Assembly: GCF_027887165.1 (NCBI RefSeq)
Contig: NC_077227.1
Location: forward strand, 62,133,607 to 62,197,606
From: Monodelphis domestica
Taxonomy: Eukaryota; Chordata; Mammalia; Didelphimorphia; Didelphidae
DNA: 64,000 nucleotides
Direction: 5' to 3'
Part shown: positions 1 through 11,198 of the stretch, in pieces
How positions within the stretch are numbered: the stretch's first letter is position 1
Layout of the letters: each line of letters opens with the position of its first letter
Program-made: the position numbers and the translations under genes
Notes under the pieces: generated by a model
The model's database searches: none
Seen by the model: the letters and a program-made list of their open reading frames with translations, nothing else
What the model was told of the DNA's origin: nothing

Positions 1-160
<160 letters not shown>

Positions 161-348
161 CTTACCTTCCATCTTGGAGTCAACACTGTGTATTGGCTCC
201 AAGGCAGAAGAGTGGTAAGGGTTAGATAATGGGGGTCAAGTGACTTGCCCAGGGTCACAAAACTGGGACGTGTCTAAGGCAGATTTGAACCTAGGACCTC
301 CTGTCTCTAGGCCTAGCTCTCAATCCACTGAGCTACCCAGCTGCCCCC
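161..348 (-). mobile_element. MAR1-type tRNA-derived SINE, near full length
   Basis: Read on the minus strand it starts with the GGGGCAGCTGGGTAGCTCAG head (pol III box A region), has the GGTTCAAATC box B region, the CAAGTCACTTGACCCCCATT core and the GGAAGGTAAGG 3' end. The same element recurs in full at 22135-22345. It is a marsupial SINE. The A-rich tail is now the CTTT microsatellite to its left. Confidence 0.9.
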
Positions 349-371
349 TTCTTTTCTTTTTAAAATAAAAT

Positions 372-2032
372 TTTATTTTATCTTCAGTTCCAATTCCAAT
401 ACTTTGGAATTATGGTTGGTCCTTTTTTTTGTCAGTCACTAAATCTTTCAGTGTTAATTATCTTTACAATTTTGTTGTTACTATATGAATTGTTCTGATT
501 CTGCTCGCTTCCCTTTGTACTGATTCATTCAGATCTTCTGAGATTTTTCCAAAACTGTCTACTTCATCTTTTCTTATTGAAAAATAATATTCCAGGCCAT
601 AAAATATTCAATGATTCTCCAATCAATGAGCATCTTCTCAGCTGCAAATTCTTTGCCATCACAAAAAGAGCTACTATGAATATTTTTGTACTTTTATGGT
701 TTTTTTGGAGATAGTTTCAAATTATTCTCCAGAATGGGTGGACTAGTTCACAGTTTGCCAGCAGTACACTAGTACACCTTCCCCCATCTGTATTTTCTCA
801 ACATTTGTCATTTTCCTTTTCTATCATCTTAGCCAATCTGATGGGTGTGAGGTGGTACCTCAGAGTTGTTTTAATTTTCAGTTTCCTAGTGATTAGTAAT
901 TTAGAATACCTTTTCATATGACTATTTATAACTTTAATTTTTTCCTTTGAAAATTGCCTATTCTATACATTGAACATTTGCTATTTGGGGAAGACAAAAT
1001 GCTTTTCAAACCCCATGATGCTCCTGATTGCTGTGCAATTTTCTATGGTGCAAGATCAACAGGGCCCAGTGAAGCTGACAATCTCTTCCCTGATTTTTTG
1101 TTGTGTACTCCTGCTAGTATCATCATGATATTTCTTTATTTAAGTCTTGTTAAATACTACACATCATATAAACAAAAGGAAAATGATTCATACACAATTT
1201 AAATATGTGTGATTAGGAACTTTCCTTCAAAATGTGAATATTAATATTGTTTCCCTGTAATTCACTTTCCTGTTAAACATGGGATCATATCTGTATAATG
1301 GAAGGGACTTTATAGCTTCATTTAGTCCAATTTCATCCCTCCAGTTTTCTTTTTCCCCTTCCTTCCTTCCTTCCTTCCTTCCTTCCTTCCTTTTTTCCTT
1401 CCTTCCTTCCTTCCTTCCTTCCTTCCTTCCTTCCTTCCTTCCTTCCTTCCTTCCTTCCTTCCTTCCTTCCTTCCTCCCTCCCTCCTTCTTTCCTTCTTTT
1501 TCCCTTTCTCCCCTTCCACCTTCCTTCTATTCCTATTTTCTTCCTTCCTTCCTTCTTCATTTCCATCTCTTCCTCCTTCCTTTCTTCCCTCCCCTTCCCT
1601 CTTTCCTTCTTTCTTTCTTTCCTTCCTTTATCATCTTCTATGAACCTATTACTTGTTTGACTCAATTGTACTTCCTATCTCTAAATAGGAAAGGTAACTT
1701 TTCTAATTTGCTTATGATGTCACCTTTATGTCTAATTCTATTTGGAGTTTATCTTTTGATATGATATTGGAGCTATTGGCCTCCATCTAATTCCTGATGC
1801 ATAGTTTTCCAGTTCCCCCAGCAGTTTTTGGCCAATATAAGTCTACCTCTAGGAGCCAGGATCTTTTGGTTTATGGAAGATTGTTCTATGTTTGTCTGCT
1901 TCTGTATGCCATGCACTAAATCTATTATACTGGCCAACTTCTCTATTTTGCAATCCAGCACCAAACCATTTCTAATGATTACTACTTTGTAATTGAATTT
2001 GAGATCTGGTACTGAGACCTTTCTTCCTAATT
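372..2032 (-). mobile_element. L1-type LINE fossil, 3' part of ORF2 and beyond, antisense on + strand
   Basis: The + strand reads as the reverse of a mammalian L1 3' region: GGTGTGAGGTGGTACCTCAG at about 844, CAATCAATGAGCATCTTC upstream of it, and further on a block around 1690-2010 with the CTAATTTGCTTATGATGTCA and GATCTGGTACTGAG segments expected inside L1 ORF2. The order matches one L1 copy, interrupted by a large CT-rich microsatellite at 1349-1630. No open reading frame survives. The stretch 965-1348 is the least certain part. Confidence 0.7.
1349..1630. repeat. (CCTT)n / CT-rich microsatellite
   Basis: An almost pure CCTT run from about 1357 to 1474 followed by impure CT-rich sequence to 1630. 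It lies inside the L1 fossil. Open frames over it (poly-PS/FL on +, poly-KEGR on -) are artefacts of the repeat. Confidence 0.95.
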
Positions 2033-2140
2033 TTTTTAAACCTTACCTTCCGTCTTGGAATCGATACTATATATTGGTTCCAAGGCAGAAGAGTGATAAG
2101 GTCTAGGCAATGGGGGTTAAGTGACTTGCCCAGGGTCACC
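2033..2140 (-). mobile_element. MAR1-type SINE, 5'-truncated
   Basis: On the minus strand it carries the 3' half of the MAR1 element: GGGTGACCCTGGGCAAGTCA, the CCATTGCCTAG segment, CCAAGACGGAAGGTAAGG, then an A-rich end. The head with box A is missing. Confidence 0.85.
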
Positions 2141-2149
2141 CCTTTCTAA

Positions 2150-2290
2150 TTAAAAAAAAAAACTCCTTACTTTCTGTCTCAGTAGCAATGACTTGTTTAG
2201 GGTCATATGACCAGAAAGTATATGAGGTAAATTTGAACCCAGGTGCTCCTGACTCCAAGCCTGGTGTTTTATCTACTATGCTACCTTCCC
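2150..2290 (-). mobile_element. Degraded tRNA-derived SINE
   Basis: The minus strand shows TTTGAACCCAGG-type reversed box B, the GACTCCAAGCCTGG head and a 'ctgtctcagtagcaatgac' tail related to MAR1. Divergence is high, so the family is uncertain. Confidence 0.55.
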
Positions 2291-2445
2291 ACTTTCCTCC
2301 AACCCTTTCATTTTACAGATAGTGACTTGCCCAAGGTAATACAAGTAATAAGTGACATGGGTAGGAAGTTAAAGAACTGAGATTTGATCTCTAGTCCTCT
2401 GGCTCCACGTTTAGTGCTTTATGTTATACCATGCTGCCTCCACAT
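2291..2445 (-). mobile_element. MIR/CORE-SINE copy
   Basis: The + strand has the reversed MIR core: CATTTTACAGATAGTGACTT, GCCCAAGGTAATACA and ACCATGCTGCCTC. A typical old mammalian MIR in minus orientation. Confidence 0.6.
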
Positions 2446-2489
2446 ATATGATAGCCACATGGACATATGGTAGAGTGAAGTAATCATTC

Positions 2490-2640
2490 TTATATGGTAG
2501 AAAGATCCTTGGACCAAGATCCAGGAGATCTTGGTTCAAATCCCAGTCTGTTATGTGATCCTGGACGGGTCATTTGATGTCTCAGAGGCCTCTATTTCTC
2601 CTATATAAAATGAGGTGGGATTACTCTCCTGCTGTACTAT
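2490..2640 (+). mobile_element. tRNA-derived SINE / MIR-type copy
   Basis: Contains a degenerate box B (GGTTCAAATCCCAG), TGTGATCCTGGACGGGTCAT and the TATATAAAATGAGGTGGGAT MIR-like 3' part. Old and diverged. Confidence 0.6.
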
Positions 2641-3490
2641 TTTGTAATTCTGGGAGGCAGACCAGACCTGGTGTCCAGATCTTGGCTTTATATATAGCCA
2701 TTGCTACCCACATCATCTGTCCCCATGCCATTTGTGTGGAACATACCAGATTGAGAACATGATATGCTTGTGGTTGAACAACTACAAAGCATGAGCTTGT
2801 GTGTGTGTGCATTTTTGTGTGATCAGCTCAGATGTTTCTATGACAGGTAGATTGACTCTCTCCCTCTTTTGTGGGCTGCCTATTCTTATAGTGTGTGGGT
2901 GGATATAAATGGGAGAATCCTAGATCAAGGTGATGATGCCCCAATCACTTTGGTGAGATGACAGGCTCTTTGTTGGAAGGTTACCACCCATGCAGGTAGA
3001 CATTCATCCTAGTTCCTTGCTGAAAAGATAGAGAACTCCTCCCACTGGTCCTCAATGACTGGGGTTATCTCCAAGATGAATGACAACCAAGAGTCAGTGG
3101 TGGTGGTAGAGATTCCTATTGGAAGAACAACTTCCACCCCCATCTCCCAAGGTTGATAACAGGGACCTATGAAGTGACTCCTGCCATTTTTCTTTTCCTG
3201 AGTACAGTGGGAAAGGGACAAGTTGGGGCAGGTAGGGTTGGAGAGGAAATGTATCCTTCTCTGACTCCACCAGGAGCACAAAATGGCAACCTGTAAGAGA
3301 TGCACAAGGAAAACTGAGACCAAGCCCCTGGGTTTCCAGTTTTTGGCTGACTACTCTTTTATTTTCTTCTCTTTTATTTTCAAATCCAGAAAATGAACTT
3401 TCTTTGCATATTTCTGAGTCCTTAACAGATTGAGGGTTCAGACACAAGCCTCCCAGAGAGATGAGGATCTTTAATAGAAGAGAGAACATC
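2641..3490. other. Unassigned intergenic DNA
   Basis: No gene, RNA or recognised repeat seen. Open frames of up to 140 codons on the minus strand (3009-3516) show no recognisable domain and overlap each other in different frames, so they are treated as chance. Confidence 0.5.
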
Positions 3491-3596
3491 CAGCTGTGTG
3501 ACCCTGGACAAGTCACTTAACTCCCATTGCCTAGCCCTTACCACTCTTCTGCCTTGGAGCCAATACACAGTATTGACTCCAAGATGGAAGGTAAGG
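3491..3596 (+). mobile_element. MAR1-type SINE, 3' half only
   Basis: Begins at AGCTGTGTGACCCTGGACAA and runs through CTCCCATTGCCTAGCCCTTA and CCAAGATGGAAGGTAAGG. The 5' half with the pol III boxes is absent. Its tail passes directly into the long GGA/GAA tract. Confidence 0.85.
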
Positions 3597-3960
3597 GAGG
3601 AAGAGGAGGAGGAGGAGGAGGAGGAGGAGGAGGAGGAGAAGGAGAAGGAGGAGAAGGAGAAGGAGAAGGAGAAGGAGAAGGAGAAGGAGAAGGAGAAGGA
3701 GAAGGAGAAGGAGAAGAAGAAGAAGAAGGAGAAGGAGAAGAAGAAGAAGAAGAAGAAGAAGAAGAAGAAGAAGAAGAAGAAGAAGAAGAAGAAGAAGAAG
3801 AAGAAGAAGAAGAAGAAGAAGAAGAAGAAGAAGAAGAAGAAGAAGAAGAAGAAGAAGAAGAAGAAGAAGAAGAAGAAGAAGAAGAAGAAGAAGAAGAAGA
3901 AGAAGAAGAAGAAGAAGAAGAAGAAGAAGAAGAAGAAGAAGAGGAGGAGGAGGAGGAGGA
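3597..3960. repeat. GGA/GAA polypurine tract with about 68 uninterrupted GAA units
   Basis: Starts as GGA units, then GGAGAA-type mixed units to about 3736, then pure GAA from 3737 to 3940 (204 bases), ending in GGA units. It is the expanded tail of a MAR1 SINE. The long poly-E, poly-K, poly-L, poly-S and similar frames across it are not genes. Confidence 0.97.
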
Positions 3961-4021
3961 AAAGATCTGAGCTCTGCCAACTCTGCTATTATCATAGGTA
4001 TAAATTCGATGTGAATAAGAA

Positions 4022-4245
4022 TGATAATAAAATAGCATTTACCTAGCTATTTATATTATTTGATTCACACAGTAACTCTAGGAGGGAGGTGCTATCATTA
4101 TCCCCATCTTATAGATGGAGAAACTGAGACTGGGCAAGGTTAAATGACTTGTCCAGATCACAGAGCCAGCAAGTGATTAAGGCTAGATTTGAAACCAGTC
4201 TTCCTGACTCTATGTCCAATATTCTTTCCACTATGCCACTTTGCT
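4022..4245 (-). mobile_element. MIR/CORE-SINE copy, nearly complete
   Basis: The + strand reads as reverse MIR: ACAGTAACTCTAGGAGGGAG, CATCTTATAGATGGAGAAAC, TGAGACTGGGCAAGGTTAAA and the CTTCCTGACTCTATGTCCAA end. Confidence 0.75.
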
Positions 4246-4423
4246 ATCTCTCTGAAGGGAAATTGTTTCTTTAGCAACCTCTACAAGGTTTGCTTACCTT
4301 TTGGGGACAGTCTGAAGAGTCTAATAGGCTATTTAAATGTTTTATGTTTCTGTATTTGTTCAGAGGCTGCTCTCCGTCCTTTCTATTTTAAGCATTTAAT
4401 GAGACGGATGGAAATAAAGGTGG

Positions 4424-4426
<3 letters not shown>

Positions 4427-4476
<50 letters not shown>
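4427..4476. repeat. (TA)n microsatellite
   Basis: 50 bases of uninterrupted TA/AT dinucleotides. Confidence 0.97.
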
Positions 4477-4478
<2 letters not shown>

Positions 4479-5324
4479 CAATGCCGATCTTGTACACCGA
4501 GATCCTCCGAGCAAACCAGCCCTATTCTCACTTTTGGGGGAAATGAAGCATGAGCTATACCTAAGCTTTATTCAGGAGATTCCTCTAGTGTCAAATTTTC
4601 AGGGTGGGAGCAAGAGCCAAAGAGAGAAACTGACCTCCAGGCTCCTGAGATTGAACCAAGGTCAGTTGGAACCCAGAGTTCTTGGTGGGAGGGGCACACT
4701 CCTGAGAACAGGGGAAAATTATCTAATATATATAATACATAATGGGGAAATATAATATATAATAGGGGGAAATTATAATACTCCCTGATGATATTAGACC
4801 ATTAAGGCCTTTCTACTTAGCAAAACTGAAAAGAAGCTGAAGCTAGAATGACAAAAGGTTCTCTTCAAACCCCATAATGTTTCTGGTCTCCATTGTCTGT
4901 GGGGAAGGACAGGACAGAAAGCTTGAAATAGATACTCTTAGTGGGCTTCTGGTTTAAGGGAAGATAAGTGGGTGGAATAGGGCAGCCAATGGAGCAGGCT
5001 CTTCACACCAAAATTATGTGTGTCACTTGGGGCAGCTGAGAAGGATTAAGGAGCTGGTTGGGGAAGGGGAAGCAACTATAAAATAAGGCACAGGTGGTGG
5101 CCAAATCAGGAGACTGGGATGGGCAATGAGAGGACTCTCTGAAGCCAGCTACATAGCCCTTGGACTGGGCCCCAAGACTCATCAGTCCAGAGTGCCTACA
5201 GTTGGACACAGGCTCTAGAGAATAGATAAAATCCTAAAGATAACTCCTTTCTACCATTATATTAAATTTTAATTTAATATTAATATTTATTAAAAGATCC
5301 TCATATAAAAAATCTCTTCTCTTT
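4477..5324. other. Unassigned intergenic DNA
   Basis: No gene or clear repeat recognised. Around 4715-4775 there is a short AT-rich internal repetition (two 'ggggaaat..taatata' units). Confidence 0.5.
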
Positions 5325-5475
5325 GACATAAAGAGCTGAGTTTGAATCCCAGCTTTTCTAATTAGTATTCCTGTGATCATGAACAAAACTGCTCTGTAAG
5401 TCTTTTGTGTCCTTATCTGTAAAGTGAAGAGATTGCATTACAGGATCCCTGAAGCCACTTCTTTCACCCTGAGAT
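5325..5475 (+). mobile_element. MIR-type SINE copy
   Basis: Contains GAGTTTGAATCCCAGCTTTT, CCTTATCTGTAAAGTGAAGA and a GGATCCCTGAAGCCACTTCT 3' part in MIR order. Diverged. Confidence 0.6.
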
Positions 5476-6095
5476 TCAACAGTCCCTGAGGGCTACCCCC
5501 AAAAGCTTAGTATAGACAAGAAGTAGGGCATGAAGGTTGCCTACAAGTTGAACTCTTCTGGGGACTCCTTAGGCCCAGGCTATCTCTTTTCTCCCAGCTT
5601 GAGGACTTTGGCCCACCTACTCTGAGCCATGTGGGTCCTCTCCTGCCAGGAGCCCTGAGGAGTAGACCTTAGGCTGAAAACTGTTCTTCCACTTCAGTTA
5701 AGCCCTCTTTTTAGGTTTTGTTTTTTAATGCTAGTAAGAACTGGGGAAATGGATGGGGTTAAATTGTAAAGAAAGGGAGATTTTACAAAGGATAAAGAGT
5801 CTTACAATCTATGGTCTTCCTTGAAATGCCTGTGGATTTTGAATTTGTGGTATTAGTAGTCCCTTTTCATTGATCCATATCTTGGTTGTTATTTTGGGAG
5901 TCAGCTCAACCCTTCTCTTTTATTTTTTGGGAAATTATTCATCAGCTCATTCTCTTCGCTCTAGATGAGGTAGAGAATGAATCCTCCTTCCCCAGTTAGA
6001 CTCTTTAGGAGAAGAACAACAGGGAATAAATAACAGTTGGGTTGGCGTATATTCCTTTTCCAGTAGATATGGAAGGAGTTGAAAAACTGATGTTA
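5476..6095. other. Unassigned intergenic DNA
   Basis: Nothing recognised on either strand. Confidence 0.5.
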
Positions 6096-6303
6096 CTAAA
6101 ACAGTTAGGGCAATTTTCCCTCTCTTCCTCCATCTCTCCCTTCCCATCCCAATTCAAGAATTGTTTCTGTGATGAAAAACCTTCCCTCTGTGGGTTATTT
6201 CCTATTTATCTCATATATAGCTTCCTTTGTATATATTTATTTGCATGTTATTCCTCCCCTCAACTAGATTGCAAGCTCCTTGAGGATAGACTTTTGCCTC
6301 TTA
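6096..6303 (+). mobile_element. L2 LINE 3' end
   Basis: Shows the L2 3' UTR order: TATTTCCTATTTATCTCATA, the TTTGCATGTTATTCCTCCCC segment, then GATTGCAAGCTCCTTGAGGA and TTTTGCCTCTT. No coding potential. Confidence 0.75.
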
Positions 6304-7899
6304 ATTAATCAATTAACCCTTAATTGTGTTGATTTTCATGTAGGTGGCCCTTGATTGATGTCTTTTTCATTTCTTTCCAGCTGTATCTTTCTCTACTTCT
6401 TGATCTATAATAAGAAACCTTAAGGGAAAAATCTGGTCCTTCCCCAAATCTGCCTCCTTCTACCGACACACTTTATATTCTCCATGTCGCCAAGCTCCTC
6501 TCTGGGTGCCCCAGTTATTTTGCCTTGCTGTCTTGGAGATGCACGATGCATCCTCGATGTCTTTGTTCAGAATTTTGAATTCAGAGGTTCAAGCTATTTA
6601 GCAAGTGAAAACTTCCAGAGTTCCTTTGTGAGGAATCACATCTATATATAGTGATGGAGGGGCCTCAATGGCAGAGTTAATTTGTGACCTAATCAGCCAA
6701 CAATCTATATCGGTCTTGAGTACTGACTAGGGAAGGGAAACGAATTTTAAGACAGTTTCCAGTTGGGTGGTGGCAGATAGCAAAGGGGCTGTGTAGGAAA
6801 TGGCATTGAGGCAGGAGGTAAGAGATACAGCCCTATTAGTTCCCAGAATTCTTGCTATATTTCCCCCCATCTCATTCAGCACTTCTAGTAGACACTCATT
6901 ATTAACAATGACATTCAAGACTCTCTCTGGTTTTTTAAAAGTATTTTTAATACAGCATGAAAAGGCTATGATCCTATAGGGAAGCTGTAATACGTAGTAT
7001 CCAGGAGATAAGGCACACGCTGGAATGCCAACCTATGGACACTTTGGCTGAGAGGTCAGGGCAGACTGGGTCACCTCCTCCATGCGCCCTCTAAGCCTTT
7101 GTCCTTAGGTCTTGTTTGTCTTTTAGCTGTACATACATATATTAACAGATACAGACAAGGGACAGGGACTCAATACATGAAGGCAACTGAGGCTGACAAA
7201 GGTCAGTGGGTAACAGGTGACAAGAGAGACAGAAAGCCCCTTCCCCACCTCAACAACCCCAAAACTAATCATTAGATTAACTTTCTTAAAGCTCTAAGAA
7301 CTCATAAACTACTGTGTTAGTTGTCTTTCTAGTATAAAATGTAGTGATTGTTGGATTAAATATTCATTTAGCATAAAACTGGAGTCTAGCAGAGGGTTGG
7401 GGTAAAGGCTTCCATTCAAAATGACAACCACAAAGAAATTGTCACAGAATTAGGCCCTGTGCTATGCACCAAGGTAGGATCATGCAAGTCCTTCAATAAT
7501 GGGCACCCAAGGAACTGGAAATTCTCTTCATCTATTCTCCTCCCTTGGCTGACCTCATCCTGGAGGTCATCCATGGATTGTCATGTTCCCATATGGAGAA
7601 TGGTTAGGACCATGGTTTGTCTTGAAGGCTTGCAAAAGGTCATGAGAGGCAAATTTGGCAGAGGCCCTCCCCAGATGCTCCCTCCTTCCCCAACCCCTAT
7701 ATCAAAATTAAGAATAAAAAATGCTAAGAAAACAAGAGAGAGAATAGATTATAATTATATTACAGGACAGGGTATAGGTAATCCCAAATGTCCAGGAGCT
7801 GGGCTTCCCTCTAGGAATTGGGATCTTGAATCTGGTCATAAAGTAAAGAAGAAATAAAATATTCTCCATTTCCTTCCTTGATAGCAAATCTAATTATAG
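6304..7899. other. Unassigned DNA between the L2 fragment and the ZCCHC24 3' UTR
   Basis: No gene or obvious repeat recognised. The right end could belong to a longer form of the ZCCHC24 3' UTR. A minus-strand ATTAAA (a TTTAAT on +, near 6943) is one possible distal poly(A) hexamer, but nothing else supports it. Confidence 0.4.
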
Positions 7900-8144
7900 C
7901 TTTCCTTAAAAGGTAATACTTCCCAAAATACACATATAAATAAACTGCATAAGCATATTAATATGTCTAAACACTTGAATAATATATTGGTTACTTAATA
8001 CTGATATTTTCATCCAAGGAAAACATAAAATAACAATATGGCTTAAAGAATTGCAAGGATTCTTCTCAACAGAATTATGTACCAACTTTCATATAATATT
8101 CTATGTAGACAATATTTCCTTCTCAATGTAGGTCAGTTGCATAC

Positions 8145-8150
8145 TTTATA
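8145..8150 (-). promoter_or_regulatory. Possible variant poly(A) signal (TATAAA)
   Basis: Plus TTTATA gives TATAAA on the minus strand, within an AT-rich unique block at the expected distal end of the 3' UTR. It is a weak hexamer and the only support is location. Confidence 0.2.
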
Positions 8151-9470
8151 CAGACAAAAAGCATTGTAAAAAAAAATCGAAAAAAAAGAGACAATTTCCC
8201 ATCATAAATATTTTCTTGAGGATACACTCTGAGTTTGCGGAATATTTAAGGAAACTCTTAGCTTGGTTGTATTCAATTGGAGAACTAGGCCCTTCTGAAC
8301 AGTTTGAAATTGTGAAGATGCCTCTTCTTGAAAACTTGACAACAATAAAAATCAAGCCATTCTTTTTTTTGTTTCTTCTTCCTTTTTTCCTTTTTTTAAG
8401 GCCCTCAAATATATACAGATAAAAATTGCAGAGTACTAGAGAAGAAAATAACGAGTTCAGTATTACCAGAAATATTTGTAACCCTTCAGAAAATTTAACA
8501 TCTATAACATTTTCCAAAATACACACATAGTATTAAAAAAAACCCAAAGGATTTCTATGTCAAGTATAACTCAAGATGATACAGATCTGCCAAGAGAACT
8601 GTACAATACTTCATACAGGGGGTAAACATTAATGATCACTCAATAGCATCTATGAACTGCATACGATTGTCCCTTTTCAGTATCTTCCTAAAACCACAAT
8701 CCTTCCTCAAGTCACCCAGGACCCTTGGGGCCCCTTGAGCACTCATACTGTGTAGCACCAGCCCTTGGACAGCAGTGGTATAGATGGTGGAGAGAAAGCA
8801 AATATATGTAATATTTCTTACAAGCCAAGGGCAATGTGGGGATAGGGGAAATGATGTAAAAGGATGGATGGACCAACCAATACGTATCACAAATTGGTTG
8901 GCTTGTTAGTAACAGTGGTCACCAGTTGGGCATTTGCTACAGCCTGTCCCCTGGTCATGATGGAACCACTTGACCCTGACTGTCACTATAAACTGTTCTC
9001 TCCTATTGCCATCTTGGCAATTTCAGGCTTTCCAACAGCTAAGTGGGTGATGGAGATTAGGAAAGTTAGCTTGGGAGAGAGAATTCTGGCTTCCCTCTGC
9101 CTGATTTCATGTGATAGCTTATAGAATCTATCCTGTGGGGTGTGTAGAGAGCACGAGCATTTTTCTGCTCATGGTTTTCTTTGCATTTCAGAAGGCTCAG
9201 ATTTTGATCAGGAGCCATCCTATGGAGAGAGGTCCTAGTGAACCCTTAGCCAGAGAACACAGAGATGGGTTCTAATGGTCCAGAAGGGCCACACTGCCTT
9301 CCACCATTATTATTATTGTTAATATTATTCTTGTGTTATTATAATCATGACGAACAGTAAGAACTTTTGTTTCTCAGTTAGAAAATGGCAAGGACAAAGG
9401 CCACAATCAGCTGCACACCAGGGCCTTCTGGAATGGTTGGGAAAAATTGTTTTTAGAAATTCTCTTAAGT

Positions 9471-9572
9471 GGTTGTCTCCATTTGAGGGGAGGGGGCTAA
9501 GATGCCCTGGCATTCTACCCTGGTTGTCTCCATTTGAGGGGAGGGGGCTAAGATGCTCTGGCGTTCTACCCT
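9471..9572. repeat. 51-bp tandem duplication in the predicted 3' UTR
   Basis: Two head-to-tail 51-base copies (9471-9521 and 9522-9572), beginning GGTTGTCTCCATTTGAGGGG and ending in TTCTACCCT, differing at two positions (C/T and A/G). Confidence 0.97.
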
Positions 9573-9631
9573 AATTGGAGAGGGGTGGTGATAGAGGAAG
9601 GTGAGGCTGTTAAAAAATAGCCAGTTTTCTG

Positions 9632-9850
9632 TATAGCACTTTAAGCTTGCTAAGCATGTCACATACATTATCTCATTTGATCCCCACAGCAACCCTGTGA
9701 GGTAGATACTATTATTATTTCTATTTTACAGATGAGGAAACTGAGGCAGGCAGAGGTTAAGTGACTTGCCCAGGGTCACTCAGCTAGGAAGTGTCTGATG
9801 TGGAATTTGAACCAGAGTCTTTCTGACTCCCAGTTCATCCTCTCCTACCA
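9632..9850 (-). mobile_element. MIR/CORE-SINE, well preserved
   Basis: The + strand reads as reverse MIR: TATCTCATTTGATCCCCACA, AACCCTGTGAGGTAGATACT, CAGATGAGGAAACTGAGGCA, CTTGCCCAGGGTCACTCAGC. Its orientation is the same as the ZCCHC24 transcript, so it would be present sense in the mRNA. Confidence 0.85.
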
Positions 9851-10216
9851 CCAGGCTGTTGCTAATATTCCATTAAGTGCTCAAGGGGCATTGGCTACCT
9901 TCCGTCTAACCTACTCCTCCTTGCCGCATCCATACACACACCCTCTCTCTGGATCCCCAGTTAAACACTTAACTGTAACTTGTCTATACTTAACTGTAAC
10001 TAGCTACAAATGCATTTCTTACTTGAAAACAGATACTTTTCAGGCCTAGTTTGGGTGAGCCATGACCCATGGTAAACACAGAGTTTCAGCCTCATTCCTT
10101 GGTCTGATTGGTTTTCTTCAGCAAAGGCTGAATGCCTAGAGACAAACTGAATGAATTAATTCTGAATAAATGTCTGGCTATCCCCAAGAGAGAAAATTCT
10201 ATACCATAAGTACAGT

Positions 10217-10222
10217 TTTATT
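10217..10222 (-). promoter_or_regulatory. Candidate internal poly(A) signal (AATAAA)
   Basis: TTTATT on + gives AATAAA on the transcript strand, in GGGGCAATAAAACTG context, about 1.9 kb after the stop codon. It could give a short-UTR isoform. Position-based inference only. Confidence 0.35.
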
Positions 10223-11192
10223 GCCCCAAGGAAAAGGGTGCACCTGGCATCTCTAAGACCCCAGGATGCCTGACTAGTGTTAGATTTCAAGGCTTCTGTA
10301 CTTTCCTGGGAAGTAGGAAAACCATCGTTCCCCTTTACAGAGAGGAAAAGCTATGGCACAGAGAGAAAGATGCACAGTGGTATGTGAGGGTCACCAGACC
10401 ACACTGGAAGAGTCAGGAGAAGGGGAGGGCTAGAGAGATAGGGCCTCCAGGAAGGACCGTAGGACCTCATCCTCATCCCTTTGTTGTGGGCTCTACAATG
10501 GACATTGATGGGGACTTTGGAAGTTATCCGAGGGGAAAATGGCAGCCACCAAAAGCCTGGCCCATGGAGGGAGGAGGAAGAGCTGGAAGGGGTGAGTGGG
10601 GTATCAGGTCACTAGTCAGTCTTTCTCAAGGACTTGAGTGTAAATAAACTCTTTGAAGTTTCGTATGTTCCTCTCTCTGTCCTGCTTCCATTTTACCAGG
10701 ACAGAGTCCCAGGTTGAGTGGGCTGGGAAGCAACTTCTACCAAGGTTGTCAGAATCTTGAAAAATCTTGTTGGATTTTTGTGCTCCCCTAAGGAATCCAC
10801 GGAGGGAAGTGATGAGGGAGGGAGGAATGAAAGGGAGTGGGGAGATTGACAACAGCAACCAGAGTCCAAGGAAGAGTAATGATGACTGGACAAGCAAGGA
10901 CTCAGTCTACAATCAACGTCTTATGACCCAAGAACTCACAATGAAGGTCTCAAAGGTCCCCCTATTCTCTTAGGTGCTTGGCTAGTGTTTTTGCCAGGGT
11001 CCAGCTCTCTCTTCCTTGCCTTATCCCTCTGGACAGAGAGCTGCCACTTTCCCAAATGCAGGAAATATATTGGGTAGTTTCACAGATGGAGATAGGTAGG
11101 AAGAGAGGATTTGGGGAGCAGGTGTGGACTCCACCTATCAGAGCCTTCTCCTACTCCCTCCCCCTGCTTTGCTACATGTGGGTAAATTTTTT

Positions 11193-11198
11193 TTTATT
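11193..11198 (-). promoter_or_regulatory. Candidate internal poly(A) signal (AATAAA)
   Basis: TTTATT on + gives TTAATAAAAAA on the transcript strand, about 0.94 kb after the stop codon. It sits in an A-rich run and could be fortuitous. Confidence 0.25.

Noticed and set aside
1279..1764. 161-codon + frame rich in F/L/P/S and the matching K/E/G/R minus frames
   Set aside because: Produced by the CCTT microsatellite inside an L1 fossil.
3498..4046. Long open frames (147-182 codons) of poly-E, poly-K, poly-L or poly-S
   Set aside because: They are translations of the GGA/GAA microsatellite in all frames on both strands, not genes.
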